The notes: generated by a model from the letters alone, not told the origin. DNA of 64,000 nucleotides from Prevotella sp. (GCA_016281815.1 JAEEJK010000095.1:58224-122223); one strand, 5' to 3'. Positions 27,578-38,700 are shown, numbered from the stretch's first letter. Made by a program: numbers and translations.

Positions 27578-29392
27578 TTACTTGTAACTTTCATTTTCGC
27601 CGCTTCCGTATGCAGGATTTTGGTGCAGTTTGGTATTGGCTTTCAGTTCTTCGTAGTTATAGGGCCAATAGATGGCATCCATTTTAGAGAGTTTGTTGGC
27701 GATGAGTGCCGAACCCGTGGTCACTTTCTGCAGTGCAGCAGATGAGAGTTGCGTTGTGGCACCGTCTCTTCTTGCCTGTCTTACAAGGTCGAACCATCGT
27801 TTGCCTTCAAACATGAGTTCTCTTTGGCGCTCACGCAGCACCAGGGTCTCCATTTGAGCCTTGGTGGCGTAATCAGTAGCGACGAGTGTGTCTTTGAGTT
27901 CAGACTGGCAAATGGAGCGCTTGTTGACGGCATTGACGAGTGAGAAAACTTCGTCCAGGTAAGGTTTGTTGTGGCTGATGACCTCAGCGTCACTTCCTTC
28001 CTGCAGTTTCTGTGCCAGTGCTTCCGCTTTCATCAGCATGATGTCAGAAAGACGGTAGATAATCCAGTTGCTTCCGCAGTCATTCTGTCCCCATTTGGTG
28101 TCATATCCCCTTACAGCCGGCTCTGTAGCCTTGGATACGTCTACAGTAATGTTTTGACTGACATACTTGTTGATTGACTTCGCTTTGGAATAGACGTTTG
28201 TATACATTCGGCAGTCAACTGTTTTGTTCCGGTCATCAAACACGGTACGTCCCGTACTCTTTCCTATGTCGTCCAGCAGGTAGTCGGAAGGAGCCAGTTG
28301 TCCGCTTGCATTGTTCAGACCACTGTTGCCATACAATGTGGCGATGGTGGAATTGTTGGGCATGCTGTTAGCCGAAGGCCTATCATTAAAGACAAGTTGG
28401 AAGATGATCTCCTGCTGAGCATACTCTGTATAGTCATCATCGGTGAACATGTAATTGTATGCCCTGCCATAATCATTGGTACCAGATAAGTTGTTCAGCA
28501 GCGGATAGCCATTTGTGCGTGCGAAGTTATCGTTGGAAGAACCTCCGCTTCCACCTCTTCCGCCTCTTCCACCTCCTCGGTTGGAGCCAATACCACCAGC
28601 CTGGATTTCTTCTGCAATCTTCTTCTTGGATTCAATCACGGCATCGGCGTATTGGATGCAGCGGTCATAGTCCTGTTTCCAAAGATACATCTCACAGAGC
28701 ATAGCGTTGATGGCCTCCTTTGTGATGCGTCCTGTTTGGTAAAGTGGGGTAGTGGTGGGGTAGCGATCCACCGCCATATCCTTCACACTTTCCAAGTCAA
28801 AGATGATGGAGTCGAGCACGGCATCGAATGGTGTGGCAGACAGTTCCATTTCCTGGTCATCATCGGTATACGCCTCTCTTGAGAAGGGTACATCCCTGAA
28901 AGCCCTGATGAGGTAGAAATAGCACAGAGATCTGAGTGCGGTCACCTCGGCGATGGTAGCCTGTAACTCACTCTGTGTATATCCAGGGTCATCCTCAGCC
29001 ACACCGGGAGCATATTTGATGACCGTGTTGCATCTGTTGATGACGCTATAGAAGTCCACCCATGTGGTGTATGGGTTTTTAGAGATAATGTTTTCGTTGA
29101 GGACATTGAGCAGGTTCACATTTGAGGAAGCCACGTTGTTTCCAGGTGACATGTTCTCACTGCGAGCCTCTCCCCAGATAATCATTCGGCTGATGCATGC
29201 ATCTGACTGAAGTTGAGTGTAGCATCCTGCGACGATGGCGTCGACATCTGCTTTCTCATTCCAGAACTGCTCGAGTACGATGACGTCGCGTGGTTCTATC
29301 TCCAGGAAGTCGGAACAGCCGGCGAGTGTCAGTGCAGCCACAGATGCGGCGGCAAGACCTCTCAATTGATTGAAAATATGATGTAGTTTCAT
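27578..29392 (-). CDS. SusD/RagB-family outer-membrane lipoprotein (first pair)
   Basis: A 604-residue SusD-like lipoprotein with lipobox LTLAGC and SDFLEIEPRD, the usual SusD opening (mature proteins often begin C-x-D-x-L). EVTALRSLCYFYLIRAFRDV is the conserved SusD helix, and RERQRELMFEGKRWFDLVRQ is a perfect SusD C-terminal signature. An unusual loop rich in Gly and Arg, with RGGGRGGRGGSGGSS, is inserted near residue 270 (DNA 28531-28590). The start at 29392 is preferred over an upstream in-frame ATG. It sits 26 bases after its SusC and feeds that transporter. Confidence 0.93.
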   Translation of the reverse strand: MKLHHIFNQLRGLAAASVAALTLAGCSDFLEIEPRDVIVLEQFWNEKADVDAIVAGCYTQLQSDACISRMIIWGEARSENMSPGNNVASSNVNLLNVLNENIISKNPYTTWVDFYSVINRCNTVIKYAPGVAEDDPGYTQSELQATIAEVTALRSLCYFYLIRAFRDVPFSREAYTDDDQEMELSATPFDAVLDSIIFDLESVKDMAVDRYPTTTPLYQTGRITKEAINAMLCEMYLWKQDYDRCIQYADAVIESKKKIAEEIQAGGIGSNRGGGRGGRGGSGGSSNDNFARTNGYPLLNNLSGTNDYGRAYNYMFTDDDYTEYAQQEIIFQLVFNDRPSANSMPNNSTIATLYGNSGLNNASGQLAPSDYLLDDIGKSTGRTVFDDRNKTVDCRMYTNVYSKAKSINKYVSQNITVDVSKATEPAVRGYDTKWGQNDCGSNWIIYRLSDIMLMKAEALAQKLQEGSDAEVISHNKPYLDEVFSLVNAVNKRSICQSELKDTLVATDYATKAQMETLVLRERQRELMFEGKRWFDLVRQARRDGATTQLSSAALQKVTTGSALIANKLSKMDAIYWPYNYEELKANTKLHQNPAYGSGENESYK

Positions 29393-29418
29393 AATGATCT
29401 TTCTTTTATTATGTTCCA

Positions 29419-32400
29419 TTAGAAGTCAACTGTGATACCCAAGGTGTAAGAGCGAGAACGTGGGGTCTGGTTGCCGTCGATGGCAGGATCATATCCACCT
29501 GCAGAGATATCCGGGTCGACACCCGAATACTTTGTGATGACGAACGGGTTGTTGACACTGGCATAGAGATTGATTCTGTTCAATCCCATTGACTTGATAA
29601 ATTTACCGCGAAGCACGTAAGAAAGTTGTGCATAACCCATACGGAGGTAACTTCCATCCTCTACGAATCTGTCGCTGATGAGCGTATTGTAGTTGCTGGT
29701 GCTTCCGTACATTGCACGTGGAATGGTGGTGACGTCACCCTCTTTGCGCCAGCGGTAGTTGACGGCCTGACTTTGGTTGTCGTTGCCGGTCATTGCCTCT
29801 GCATTGAGTCGTGCACGGTTGATGATCTTGTTGCCATAACGGTATGTGAACTGAGTGTTCAGTCGCCAGTCTTTGTAAGAGAATGTGAAGCCGAAGCCAC
29901 CGGTCAGTTTAGGAAGTGAACTTCCGAGGAACACGATGTCGAGTGCATTGATCTGACCATCATGGTTGATGTCTTCATAGATAGCGTCACCGCCACAGAA
30001 ACGGTAGTTCTTGCCAGTAGCATCGTTGGTGTAGTTGTACATCATACGTACGGGGTTGCCCTGACCGTCACGGATGACTTGTCCGTCAGCACTTTGTGCG
30101 ATAGGAGCAGTTTTTCCGCTGGCGATGAACTCGTTCTGCTCGGCCTCTGACATTCTTGAGAAGGTGTTGTAATTGTACTGGTAAACGCCTTTATATCGGA
30201 ATCCGTAGATGGCACCGAGTGGGTTGAACAGTTGCACGCGCCTCAGCGTCTCTCCATTTGAATAGCCAAAGTCGGAGTTGAGGCTGTTGAGCATATATTC
30301 ATCCATCTCAAGGATTTCGTTGCGGTTGTTACCGAAGTTGACGTTGAAGTCGAAGATGAAGTCACCTTTCTTGATAAGTCTGTTGGTGCTGACATGGAAC
30401 TCCCAACCTGTATTCCTCATTTTTCCGCTGTTGCGATAGGGAATGGTGTTGAAACCAACGTTGGAAGGAATGCGGTAGTTGGAGAGCAGCATGTCTGAAG
30501 TGGTGCTCCGGTATCCTTCTACAGCCATGTGCAGGCGGTTGTCAAACAATTCGATGTCGATACCAGCGTTGTAACTGGCGACAATCTCCCATTTCATGTT
30601 GGTGAGTCGGATGTTCTCGGGATACATCACAGACATATCGATGTATTGGCTGGTTGAACTCTTGTACTTGGACGTGTAGAGGTAGTTCTGGTTAGGTTGG
30701 TTGCCCACGAAGCCCCAACTGAATCGGGGAGCGAACAGGTGCAGCCATTTGCGAGACCATTTCATGAAAGGCTCATCGCTGATGATCCACTTACCTGACA
30801 CTGAGGGGAAATATCCCCATCTGTTGCCCGGGCCGAATTTTGTAGTACCATCGGCACGGAGACTGAAGTCGAACACATACCTTTCCTTGTATGCGAAGTG
30901 TGTGGAGAAGGTGAAATAGAGTGATCTCCACTCACTGTAACCAGAAGAGAGTCCGCTGATCATACCTCCAGCATCCGGGCTTGTGATACCGCCTGACGGA
31001 TTGAGGTATGCCTCAGAACCCTGGCTGGTGCTGGATCCGGAGGTCAGTTCCATACGTACCAGAGACATCAGCGAGAAGTCCTTGTTCTTGAAAGCGGGTA
31101 TAAATGTCAGCGACTGTTTCGTGTTGAACGAAACGCTCTTGGACGAACCCGCGTAACTGGTGTTGATGTTTTTCGTGTTTCTCAGTTCTGAAGCGTAGAG
31201 GTCCTGAGGTGTGAACCTGTTGTCATACTGATTGAAGATGCTCATGTACATCGATCCGCGCCAGTTGAGTTGTGTATGGTCATAGTCAGTTCCAAGCAAA
31301 GAATAGTTGATGACCAATTCCGGCTGCATATCATATGTACGGCGCTGGTTCTTTCCGAGGTAAGCAGAAGCGACCGGGTTGACGATGTCTTTCTGGTTGC
31401 CGTCGAACACGCTTGAGGCCGTCTGCAGCATGGTGTAGTAGGTGTTGGTGTCCTCACCGGTTACCGGGTCCTGCTCATAGATGCTCATGTTAGGCATTTT
31501 CCTGCGTGCGATGTCGAGCAGTCCATGCAGGTTCATATTGTTCTTTGTATAGGTGAGAGCGAAGTTGGTGCTCACCATGATACGGCGGCTGATGTTGTAG
31601 TCGAGTGCCACACGAGTGGAGAAGCGGTTGAGTTTCTGCTGAATCATGGTACCCGTCTCATGGTCGAAACCGCCACCGATACGGAAAGAGGCTTTCTCAC
31701 CACCACCGCTTACGGTGACGTAGTGGTTTTGTCTGAGACCCCATTGTGTGACTGCGTCGCGCCAGTCGGTGTTGTTGTTGTATTGCTCATATTCAGAGAA
31801 AGTGGGGTCGTAGTTGATTTCAGGCACGTTGGCAGAAGCGTTGTCGTCCTGCTGTGGGTTGAAGTACGACTCCTTGAGCAGCATGGTGTAGTCATCACCG
31901 CTCAGCAAATCGTATCCTTTGGGCTGATAGGTGCCGGTAAGTTTGAGCGAATAGGTCAGTTTTGGCGGACCCGGCAAACCACGTTTTGTGGTGAGTTCGA
32001 TGACACCATTACCACCTTGTGAACCATAGAGTGCTGTAGCAGCAGCATCCTTGAGCACGTTGATGGTAGCGATATCCTCAGGGTTGATGTTGAGCAACTC
32101 AGCGAATTTCTCATTGTTGGCTGATGCGAGGTCGAAGTTGTCGAGGTTGACCTCACGGATGTTGCTGTCGACCACGATAAGCGGGTTGCCATTGGTCAGT
32201 GAGGATAGTGAAGTGGCACCACGCAGACGCATGGTGGAACCTGCGCCAAGGTCGCCAGAGTTTCCGATGACGTCGAGACCTGCGATACGACCTTGGAGCA
32301 CTTCGTCGACAGAAGTGATTCCCAGACCCTCAAACTCTTTCATGGAGATGCTCTGAGAAGCAGTGGACAACTCTCGCTCGGGAATGGGGAGTGAGTTACC

Positions 32401-32751
32401 TTTGGCGCGCCTCTTGGAGACGACGGTCACCTCCTGCAAAGAAGCGGCCGACTCCATCTTGATGTCGTATGTAGTCTTGTTGATGGGAAGAGTGACGGTC
32501 TTCATACCCACGTAGGTGAAGCGGATCTTGTCCCTTTGGTTCTGCACCTTCATGGTAAAGTTACCGTTGAGGTCGGTGATGGCACTTTCGATGATACGTC
32601 CGTTGGCATCGATCTCGCAGACGGTGGCACCAATGAGGGGTTCCACGTCATCGCTTACCGTACCGTGCACCGAAGTGATGTTCTGTGCGCTTACAGCCAC
32701 AGCAAATGCCTGAAGCAATAGGGTCAGTATGATGGATTTCAGTTTTCTCAT
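29419..32751 (-). CDS. SusC/RagA-family TonB-dependent transporter (first pair)
   Basis: A 1110-residue canonical SusC. It has a signal peptide to AVSAQ and a carboxypeptidase-like domain beginning SVHGTVSDDVEPLIGATV. The plug signature runs VDEVLQGRIAGLDVIGNSGD, LRGATSLSSLTNGNPLIVVD and INVLKDAAATALYGSQGGNG, followed by the barrel, which ends SRSYTLGITVDF. The EVTVVSKRR stretch before the plug could act as the TonB box. It should import glycans or peptides across the outer membrane together with the SusD downstream. It starts 3 bases past the upstream FAS1 gene. Confidence 0.96.
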   Translation of the reverse strand: MRKLKSIILTLLLQAFAVAVSAQNITSVHGTVSDDVEPLIGATVCEIDANGRIIESAITDLNGNFTMKVQNQRDKIRFTYVGMKTVTLPINKTTYDIKMESAASLQEVTVVSKRRAKGNSLPIPERELSTASQSISMKEFEGLGITSVDEVLQGRIAGLDVIGNSGDLGAGSTMRLRGATSLSSLTNGNPLIVVDSNIREVNLDNFDLASANNEKFAELLNINPEDIATINVLKDAAATALYGSQGGNGVIELTTKRGLPGPPKLTYSLKLTGTYQPKGYDLLSGDDYTMLLKESYFNPQQDDNASANVPEINYDPTFSEYEQYNNNTDWRDAVTQWGLRQNHYVTVSGGGEKASFRIGGGFDHETGTMIQQKLNRFSTRVALDYNISRRIMVSTNFALTYTKNNMNLHGLLDIARRKMPNMSIYEQDPVTGEDTNTYYTMLQTASSVFDGNQKDIVNPVASAYLGKNQRRTYDMQPELVINYSLLGTDYDHTQLNWRGSMYMSIFNQYDNRFTPQDLYASELRNTKNINTSYAGSSKSVSFNTKQSLTFIPAFKNKDFSLMSLVRMELTSGSSTSQGSEAYLNPSGGITSPDAGGMISGLSSGYSEWRSLYFTFSTHFAYKERYVFDFSLRADGTTKFGPGNRWGYFPSVSGKWIISDEPFMKWSRKWLHLFAPRFSWGFVGNQPNQNYLYTSKYKSSTSQYIDMSVMYPENIRLTNMKWEIVASYNAGIDIELFDNRLHMAVEGYRSTTSDMLLSNYRIPSNVGFNTIPYRNSGKMRNTGWEFHVSTNRLIKKGDFIFDFNVNFGNNRNEILEMDEYMLNSLNSDFGYSNGETLRRVQLFNPLGAIYGFRYKGVYQYNYNTFSRMSEAEQNEFIASGKTAPIAQSADGQVIRDGQGNPVRMMYNYTNDATGKNYRFCGGDAIYEDINHDGQINALDIVFLGSSLPKLTGGFGFTFSYKDWRLNTQFTYRYGNKIINRARLNAEAMTGNDNQSQAVNYRWRKEGDVTTIPRAMYGSTSNYNTLISDRFVEDGSYLRMGYAQLSYVLRGKFIKSMGLNRINLYASVNNPFVITKYSGVDPDISAGGYDPAIDGNQTPRSRSYTLGITVDF

Positions 32752-32754
32752 AAC

Positions 32755-35472
32755 TTATTTCCTCCTTATCGATTTAAGTTGTTGCTTCCAGGGGGTCATT
32801 TTCTTAGCCATCAGGCATCCGTCAATTTGGTGTACGACAGCGTCAGAAGCCATGAAGATAATAGCGGTGTTGCTTCCTGTTGATCCTCTGAACCAATAGT
32901 CACGGCAAATTTGGTTGTAGAGACCCTCTGTCTTGAGGACATGGAATTTGTTGCCCATTTCGTCGGTCACGGTCATCTGATTTCCAGAGATGTCGGAGAT
33001 CAAGGGATAGAAACGACCTGTTTCCGGGTTTCGGAGCATGCTCTCATAAACGTTCACTTCTCCAGCGCCGTCCTCAGGTGCCATTCCGATGGCCACTGTA
33101 TGGTCTTGTACATGGTAGCGGATGAAGTCGACGATGATGTTCTTGATGGCCTGGCGTGCTTCCTCAGCAGCCTCCTCAGATCCCCATTCTCTCTCGGTCT
33201 GAGCCTCATAGTCTTCCCATGTAGGCAACAGTCCCTGGTCGATGAGTTGCTGGATGGCCTCATTGGTAGGAACGTATACGGTATAGTTGTAGTTGTCGAA
33301 CAGACGGAAGTTCTTGCTACCGATGTCAGCCATACCTGCGTTGTAGGTGTTGTTGAGTTTGGTCGTCATCAGTTCGCTACCGTCATGGTCGATGAGGTCA
33401 AGGAACTTGGAGAATTTCTCATTATCCTGCAAGGTGACGTAGAGTGTTCTCTGTGAGGGGAGAGGCATCCTGTCGTTGAGTTGATAAGACTTACCGTTGG
33501 TTTTGGTATAGATCTCATTGCTGTTGACCGGGAGTTTCACGTTGTTGTGCTCGATGTCCCATCCACCGGAGAATGCGATACGTCCGTCCGGCATACGTGT
33601 GACTCTGAGCAGAGTGCCACCCTTAGACTTGTAGTATTCGTGTCCGTCCTCGACGTCGCCTACGATGATGAGTTCATCCATCAGTCGGCTCAGGCGGTCT
33701 TTGATGACATCATTGGAAACGGTAGCCTGCGCACGTATGCCTTTGGTGATGACACCGTTCTCATCGATTGTGCAGTTCCATCTCGTAGCCTGCACACGTT
33801 GGTCAGCCGATTTGGTGCGGTCGTAATAGAATTCGAGGAGAGATCCAGATTCCAGTCCGGTGGCGTTGTCAATCTTTCCATTGAAAGCCGGATCCAGATA
33901 CCATATTCTTCCTTCGTCAGGAATCGGCTGATTAGCCCCAATCTCCATGATTGTCGCGTCTTTGCTCATGCAGTTGGAGGGGAGCAGGAGACTGTATCGT
34001 GAGTCCATGGAGAGCAGGTATGGCAGGTAGTTGAGTTGGTCGATGGCCCAGTAGATGATGTTCATCGTAGACTCATGTGCCAGCGCCGGGTAAGCGACTG
34101 ATGAATACTCTGCGGGTGTGAAGACCTTGTTGACCAAGTATACCACACCGTTGCATCCCATGAAGCATGAATCCACATGTTCGGGTTTGATGCCGAGTTG
34201 TTCCTTTGCATCGTTGAGGACATGGTCAAACTTCGATGGAACAGCGTCTGTAAATGTCGGCAACATGTTCACATTGATGAGTTTGGCCAAAGTAGCATCT
34301 GGGATGCTGTCCCATGATCCGTATTCTGTCTGCAAGTCACGTCCCTCATTGTTCCACCACTGTGTGAGTGCCTCATTGGTGGGGACAATCATGGCAGCAG
34401 CATCATAGTGCAAGTCGTAACTCATTGTGTTGGAATAGATGTACTGGTTCCATCCCGGGTCGAAGGAGAGTTGTGCTTTCACGACATCGCCATTGGGGTC
34501 GGTGTTCACCTGTACACTGGTTGAACCCTCACTGCCAGCGGCTCTCTTGCTGTAGTAGCGGAGCACATACACAGAATCCTGATTGTTGTAGAGTCGGTTG
34601 TATTCCCGAGTTGCATTGGCATCGAAGTAAGGAGCATTGAACCGGTCGACGAGGTGTGACCACATCGACATATTGGCGTGGGTGCGAATGATTTCCGCCA
34701 TGTTGCTCGAAGACTCAATCACGCCGTCCACTTTTTGGATGTATCCGTTTTTGCAAGTGATGTCCCGTTCGCTGACTCGCTTTCCGTTGACCCAAGCCTC
34801 GTTGATGGAGGTAGCCTGATGGTTGGTCAGGATGCTCAGGTCGTTCTCGGAGATATTGTAATAGCGCATGAATGCCGGCAGGAAGTGTATCATTGGAGCG
34901 GATGTGGCATCCTTCATGATGGGTATGCTCTTTCCGTTGTCTCTGAATTTCTGCCATTGTGGTGTGTTGGGCATCTCTGTCGGTCTCATGATATAGACAG
35001 AGTCGTAAATAGACGTTGCTGTCTCGCGTCGCATACAAAGTCCCTCCATGGGCGGTGTTCCGCTTACGTTGGAAAGCAACTCAATGAGGTAGGCATTGTT
35101 GATCATTGAGTTGTTGAGCAGCAACTTCTTTTGAGCCAGTGAGAGTTGGTTGTAGTTTCTCACTCCCCAGGAGTTGCTTTCAAACCATTTGGCGAATGCC
35201 TCGTCGTCGGCTGCAAACAGCGTTTTTGAACCTGTGTGACTCAGCACTTCCGTCTGGCCCAGGTCATCAATCAGATGGAGCAGAGTCGTGTACTGCCCAT
35301 TGTCTTTCAGTTGCTCATAGATGGAGTTGCCGAGCCATTCAGGCTGGCCGGTCAGCAGGTATTCGTCTTCGCACGACTGCAATGACCATGCTCCAAGCAA
35401 CAGACCACAGCAGGCCACAGCGAATGCTGACATCCGTCTGAATGACTTGTGTTCTTGCTTTTTACGTTTCAT
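32755..35472 (-). CDS. Fasciclin (FAS1)-domain surface lipoprotein, 905 residues
   Basis: First gene of the seven-gene operon. It is a lipoprotein with lipobox WSLQSC followed by EDEYLLTGQPEWL. At least three FAS1-like modules are visible: SIYEQLKDNGQYTTLLHLID with TLFAADDEAFAKWF; IYWAIDQLNYLPYLLSMDSR with YSLLLPSNCM; and KFLDLIDHDGSELMTTKLNN with NYTVYVPTNEAIQQLI. A further copy around YDAAAMIVPTNEALTQWWN makes four likely. Multi-FAS1 proteins are adhesins or structural linkers. Placement ahead of SusC suggests a surface accessory in substrate capture, but no ligand is known. Confidence 0.82.
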   Translation of the reverse strand: MKRKKQEHKSFRRMSAFAVACCGLLLGAWSLQSCEDEYLLTGQPEWLGNSIYEQLKDNGQYTTLLHLIDDLGQTEVLSHTGSKTLFAADDEAFAKWFESNSWGVRNYNQLSLAQKKLLLNNSMINNAYLIELLSNVSGTPPMEGLCMRRETATSIYDSVYIMRPTEMPNTPQWQKFRDNGKSIPIMKDATSAPMIHFLPAFMRYYNISENDLSILTNHQATSINEAWVNGKRVSERDITCKNGYIQKVDGVIESSSNMAEIIRTHANMSMWSHLVDRFNAPYFDANATREYNRLYNNQDSVYVLRYYSKRAAGSEGSTSVQVNTDPNGDVVKAQLSFDPGWNQYIYSNTMSYDLHYDAAAMIVPTNEALTQWWNNEGRDLQTEYGSWDSIPDATLAKLINVNMLPTFTDAVPSKFDHVLNDAKEQLGIKPEHVDSCFMGCNGVVYLVNKVFTPAEYSSVAYPALAHESTMNIIYWAIDQLNYLPYLLSMDSRYSLLLPSNCMSKDATIMEIGANQPIPDEGRIWYLDPAFNGKIDNATGLESGSLLEFYYDRTKSADQRVQATRWNCTIDENGVITKGIRAQATVSNDVIKDRLSRLMDELIIVGDVEDGHEYYKSKGGTLLRVTRMPDGRIAFSGGWDIEHNNVKLPVNSNEIYTKTNGKSYQLNDRMPLPSQRTLYVTLQDNEKFSKFLDLIDHDGSELMTTKLNNTYNAGMADIGSKNFRLFDNYNYTVYVPTNEAIQQLIDQGLLPTWEDYEAQTEREWGSEEAAEEARQAIKNIIVDFIRYHVQDHTVAIGMAPEDGAGEVNVYESMLRNPETGRFYPLISDISGNQMTVTDEMGNKFHVLKTEGLYNQICRDYWFRGSTGSNTAIIFMASDAVVHQIDGCLMAKKMTPWKQQLKSIRRK

Positions 35473-35544
35473 AGTTTTTTAGTTATGATTAGGATTTTAT
35501 AATGATATGTCAGTTGATAAATGCCAATGTTAGTTATTTCTGTC

Positions 35545-35552
35545 CAAATATA
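35545..35552 (-). promoter_or_regulatory. Candidate -7 box of the FAS1-SusCD operon
   Basis: On the - strand the sequence reads TATATTTG, a match to TAnnTTTG, 72 bases before ATG 35472. The -33 element is not clear, which is common for regulated sus-type operons. Confidence 0.45.
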
Positions 35553-35700
35553 TATAATAATGTGTGTTTAATTGGTCGTAGTCAGATGGCTATTATCGTC
35601 TCTCTGGCGACAGTAGCTGTCTGCCCTGTAGATGTCATTAAGGGACTCCCAATTTATGCTCACTTTTTATATCATGTTTTGTGTTGAGATAACAGATGAA

Positions 35701-35736
35701 GGAACTGGTGAGCAGATTATGTCTGCCACCAGTTCC
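35701..35736 (-). terminator. Terminator hairpin after the 1193-residue protein gene
   Basis: GGAACTGGTG (35701-35710) pairs with CACCAGTTCC (35727-35736), and the inner GCAGA/TCTGC extends the stem to 15 bp with one bulged base and a 5-base loop. It lies about 58 bases past the stop at 35794. The following U-run is short. Confidence 0.65.
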
Positions 35737-35793
35737 TCTTCAGGATTATTCAACTGAGATTGATATCATGTCAATCATCAATTTGGTTTAAAA

Positions 35794-38700
35794 TTATTTC
35801 ACAGTGATCTTCCTAACTCTTACAGAACCGTCGCTCAATGTCTCGCGTACGATGTTCACACCGCGCTGCAGACCAGCGTTCTTGGTACCGTTGACAGAGA
35901 ATACCTCAGCATTGGTGACACCAAGGCCTTCGATTTCGTTGATTCCCTGCGGATCCTCTTCCAAAGCACTTTCCTTGCCATAGTAGAAGAGTTGCCAGTT
36001 GGTCCAGATGGTCCAGTCGTTTTCGATCTGTACTTCTTTCTTCAGTCCGATGGTCAGGCATCCAGCCGATCCAACTTTCACGATGACACTGTTGTTGGAA
36101 TAGAGCATAGCGCCATCTTCGCCCATGGTCTGGAATGCGTCAGCAGCAGTCCACATACGGTTGGGCACTGCAAGACCAGCGCCTTCGTTAGCCCATGCCC
36201 AGTCAGTCGGGAGTTCATACATGCTCTGAGCGCCACTTGCGAGTCGTTTCAACGGAGTGCTCACCGTGTGGTCATCAGTAGTTGCATAGAGTAATGCGTT
36301 GTTGTCTGCGCCTGGGTTGCTTGTCCAATTATTATAGTCAACATCAGCATTTCCTGCACGGTAGAAGCCCTGCACAGAAAGTTTGTAAGTTCCCTCAGGC
36401 AGACCCTGAATCAGTTGATAGTAGTCGAAGTTGGTGTTGAACTTCTCTGCAGTGCAGGAAGCATCGATGGCAGCGCCACCAGTCCAGCCCTCATCATTTG
36501 CGTCAACGTAAGCAGGGTTGATGATCATAGTAGAGCACTCGATGGGGTTGGCATCGCTTGCGCTTGCCATATCCTTCGGCATGCCGAGGAGGTTGATGGT
36601 CTTGTTGATCTCATTGATCAGTCCTTCTACCTCACCATCGGAGTAACTACGATTCTCCATACCACCGCTGATGGTATTGAAGAGGTTGGTAGCCTGGCTG
36701 ATGATCTCAGGTGAAGCCACAGCGCTTGGGATAGCGTTTGCGAGTCTCTCGTTAGCCTGCTCAAGTTGAGCGAAGAGAGCCTTGGAAGCGTTGACTGCAT
36801 CTTGGAGGTCGAACAGTTTGGTCAGCGCGTTGAACATAGCCTCGCCGTCAGTACCATTGACAGCAGCCTTAGCCTCGTCGATACCAGCCTGCAGATTTGC
36901 CACCACATCCTTGCCGATGGGGCTGTTGAGAGCGTTCTCACCGTCGATGATAGCCTGCTCAAGCACAGGTCTTACCACGTCGGCCTGGAATCCACGGTAA
37001 ACCAGTTTGAAGTTATCCCAGATACACCAACTGTCATTCACCTGGTTGGATGAGCCCTTCACACCGATACGGATTTGGTCACCATCCTGTGCCACAAGGC
37101 CGAAGGCAGACTGTGTGTACATGCCATTTGAGAATGCCACAGCAGCATTGTCCATAGTGTTGGGGAAGTAGAGTGTGGTACCGTCATCCAATGTCTGAGA
37201 CTCTTGTCCATTACCATAGAAGTCGGCATCGTAGATCTGCACGGGATCACCATAGACATTGGTGAACGGAGTGCTGTTGGAGTTCAGATAGATGAATACG
37301 GGGCATGTCTCCTTGGTAGTGTAGGTCTCCTTGTTCAGGTAAGCGGTATAGTTGCCACGTCCGAAGCGGTAGAATCCCTGTACAGAGATTTCATACACAC
37401 CCTTAGGAGCCTTGTCAACAACCTGATAGATGTCGAACTTAGCATTGTTCCATGCCTCATAGCAGTAGTTGTTGGCATTTCCGCCGCGTGCCACGTTGCC
37501 ACCAGATGCTCTTTCAATCGTCCAACCTGTGTTGCCACTCATCTCATAGTCAGGATTGACCAGGAATGTGGTAGTCACGTCAGCGCCGTTCTTCAGGTGC
37601 TGGAATGCCTCTTGGATCAGAGCCTTCACCCTTGCAATCTCAGCCTCGATTTCCTCGTTGGTCATACTGCGATCTCTCAGCAATTCCTCAGAGTCGAAGG
37701 AAGCCCAGTCGCTGATGTCGTCGAGATAAGCGGGATCCAGGTAGTCGTTGCCTGCACAATCCTCTGCTTCTGCCTTCAATGCCACGATTTGTTTCCAGAG
37801 TTCGATATTCTTATCCAGGAGAGCCTTTGCGTCGTTGACAGCCTGGATATTGGCGAGGATTTCGCTCTTTGTTGCCGAAGCCTTCAGCGCATTGACCGCT
37901 GAATTGTAAGCATCATAATAAGATGTGGTGTAGACGACACCGCTGAGGTCGGGATCCTGGAGATTGGCAATAGCACCGTCGAGAATCAGTTTGTAAGCCT
38001 CATCACTGTTGCCGTAATAAATAAGTTTGAAGTCGTCGAAGATGCTCCAGTCGTCAGTTATTTGATTCTCCTTCTTCACACCGATTCTCATGTTGCCGTC
38101 AGTGACAGCCATATATACGAAGTTGTCGTTGCAATATCCTGCATTGAAGAATTCGTCGGCAGCAACCATGTTATGGGGGATGTAGAATACTTCGCCTGTT
38201 TCTGCATCAGTTGCATTGGCCCAGTTGCCAGTGGTCATCTGTTCTGTCAACTTGGCTGAATATGGCGACATGATGCTGCTCTCAAGGGTGTTTCCTCCGC
38301 TGGTGGCATACAACTTGGCATATTTCGACTCAGCATTGTTGGCCTTGAAATTGTCGTATCCGGGCTGTACGTTTCCAGCGCGGTAGAAAGCATTTGCCTT
38401 GAACATATATACACCCTCATGGAGCCCTGTAATATCCTGGTAGGTGTCATAGTTCATGTTGTAGCGCTCAGCGTTCTCCTTTGGATCGTATGAGCCCCAT
38501 CCCGAACCAGACCAGCCAGACAGGTCATTTCCTTCGAAAGTCGGGTTGGTGATGAACATCTTGGTCACGTTGACCGGTTTGTCGACGGTCGCTTTGTCGT
38601 AGTTCTCAACCACCATTTCTTCCTCACGAGCCTGGATGGCTCTTTTAGCGGCCTCAGTAGCAGCATTGAGTTCTTCGATCGTGCTGGATGTGTTGTTGTA

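Larger units (their letters stand above)
35473..35793. other. AT-rich intergenic region upstream of the FAS1-SusCD operon
   Basis: No gene is seen. It contains the candidate -7 box (35545-35552) and the terminator hairpin of the next gene on the left-reading strand (35701-35736). It also includes about 150 bases (35550-35700) without recognised signals, where a regulator could bind. Confidence 0.6.
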
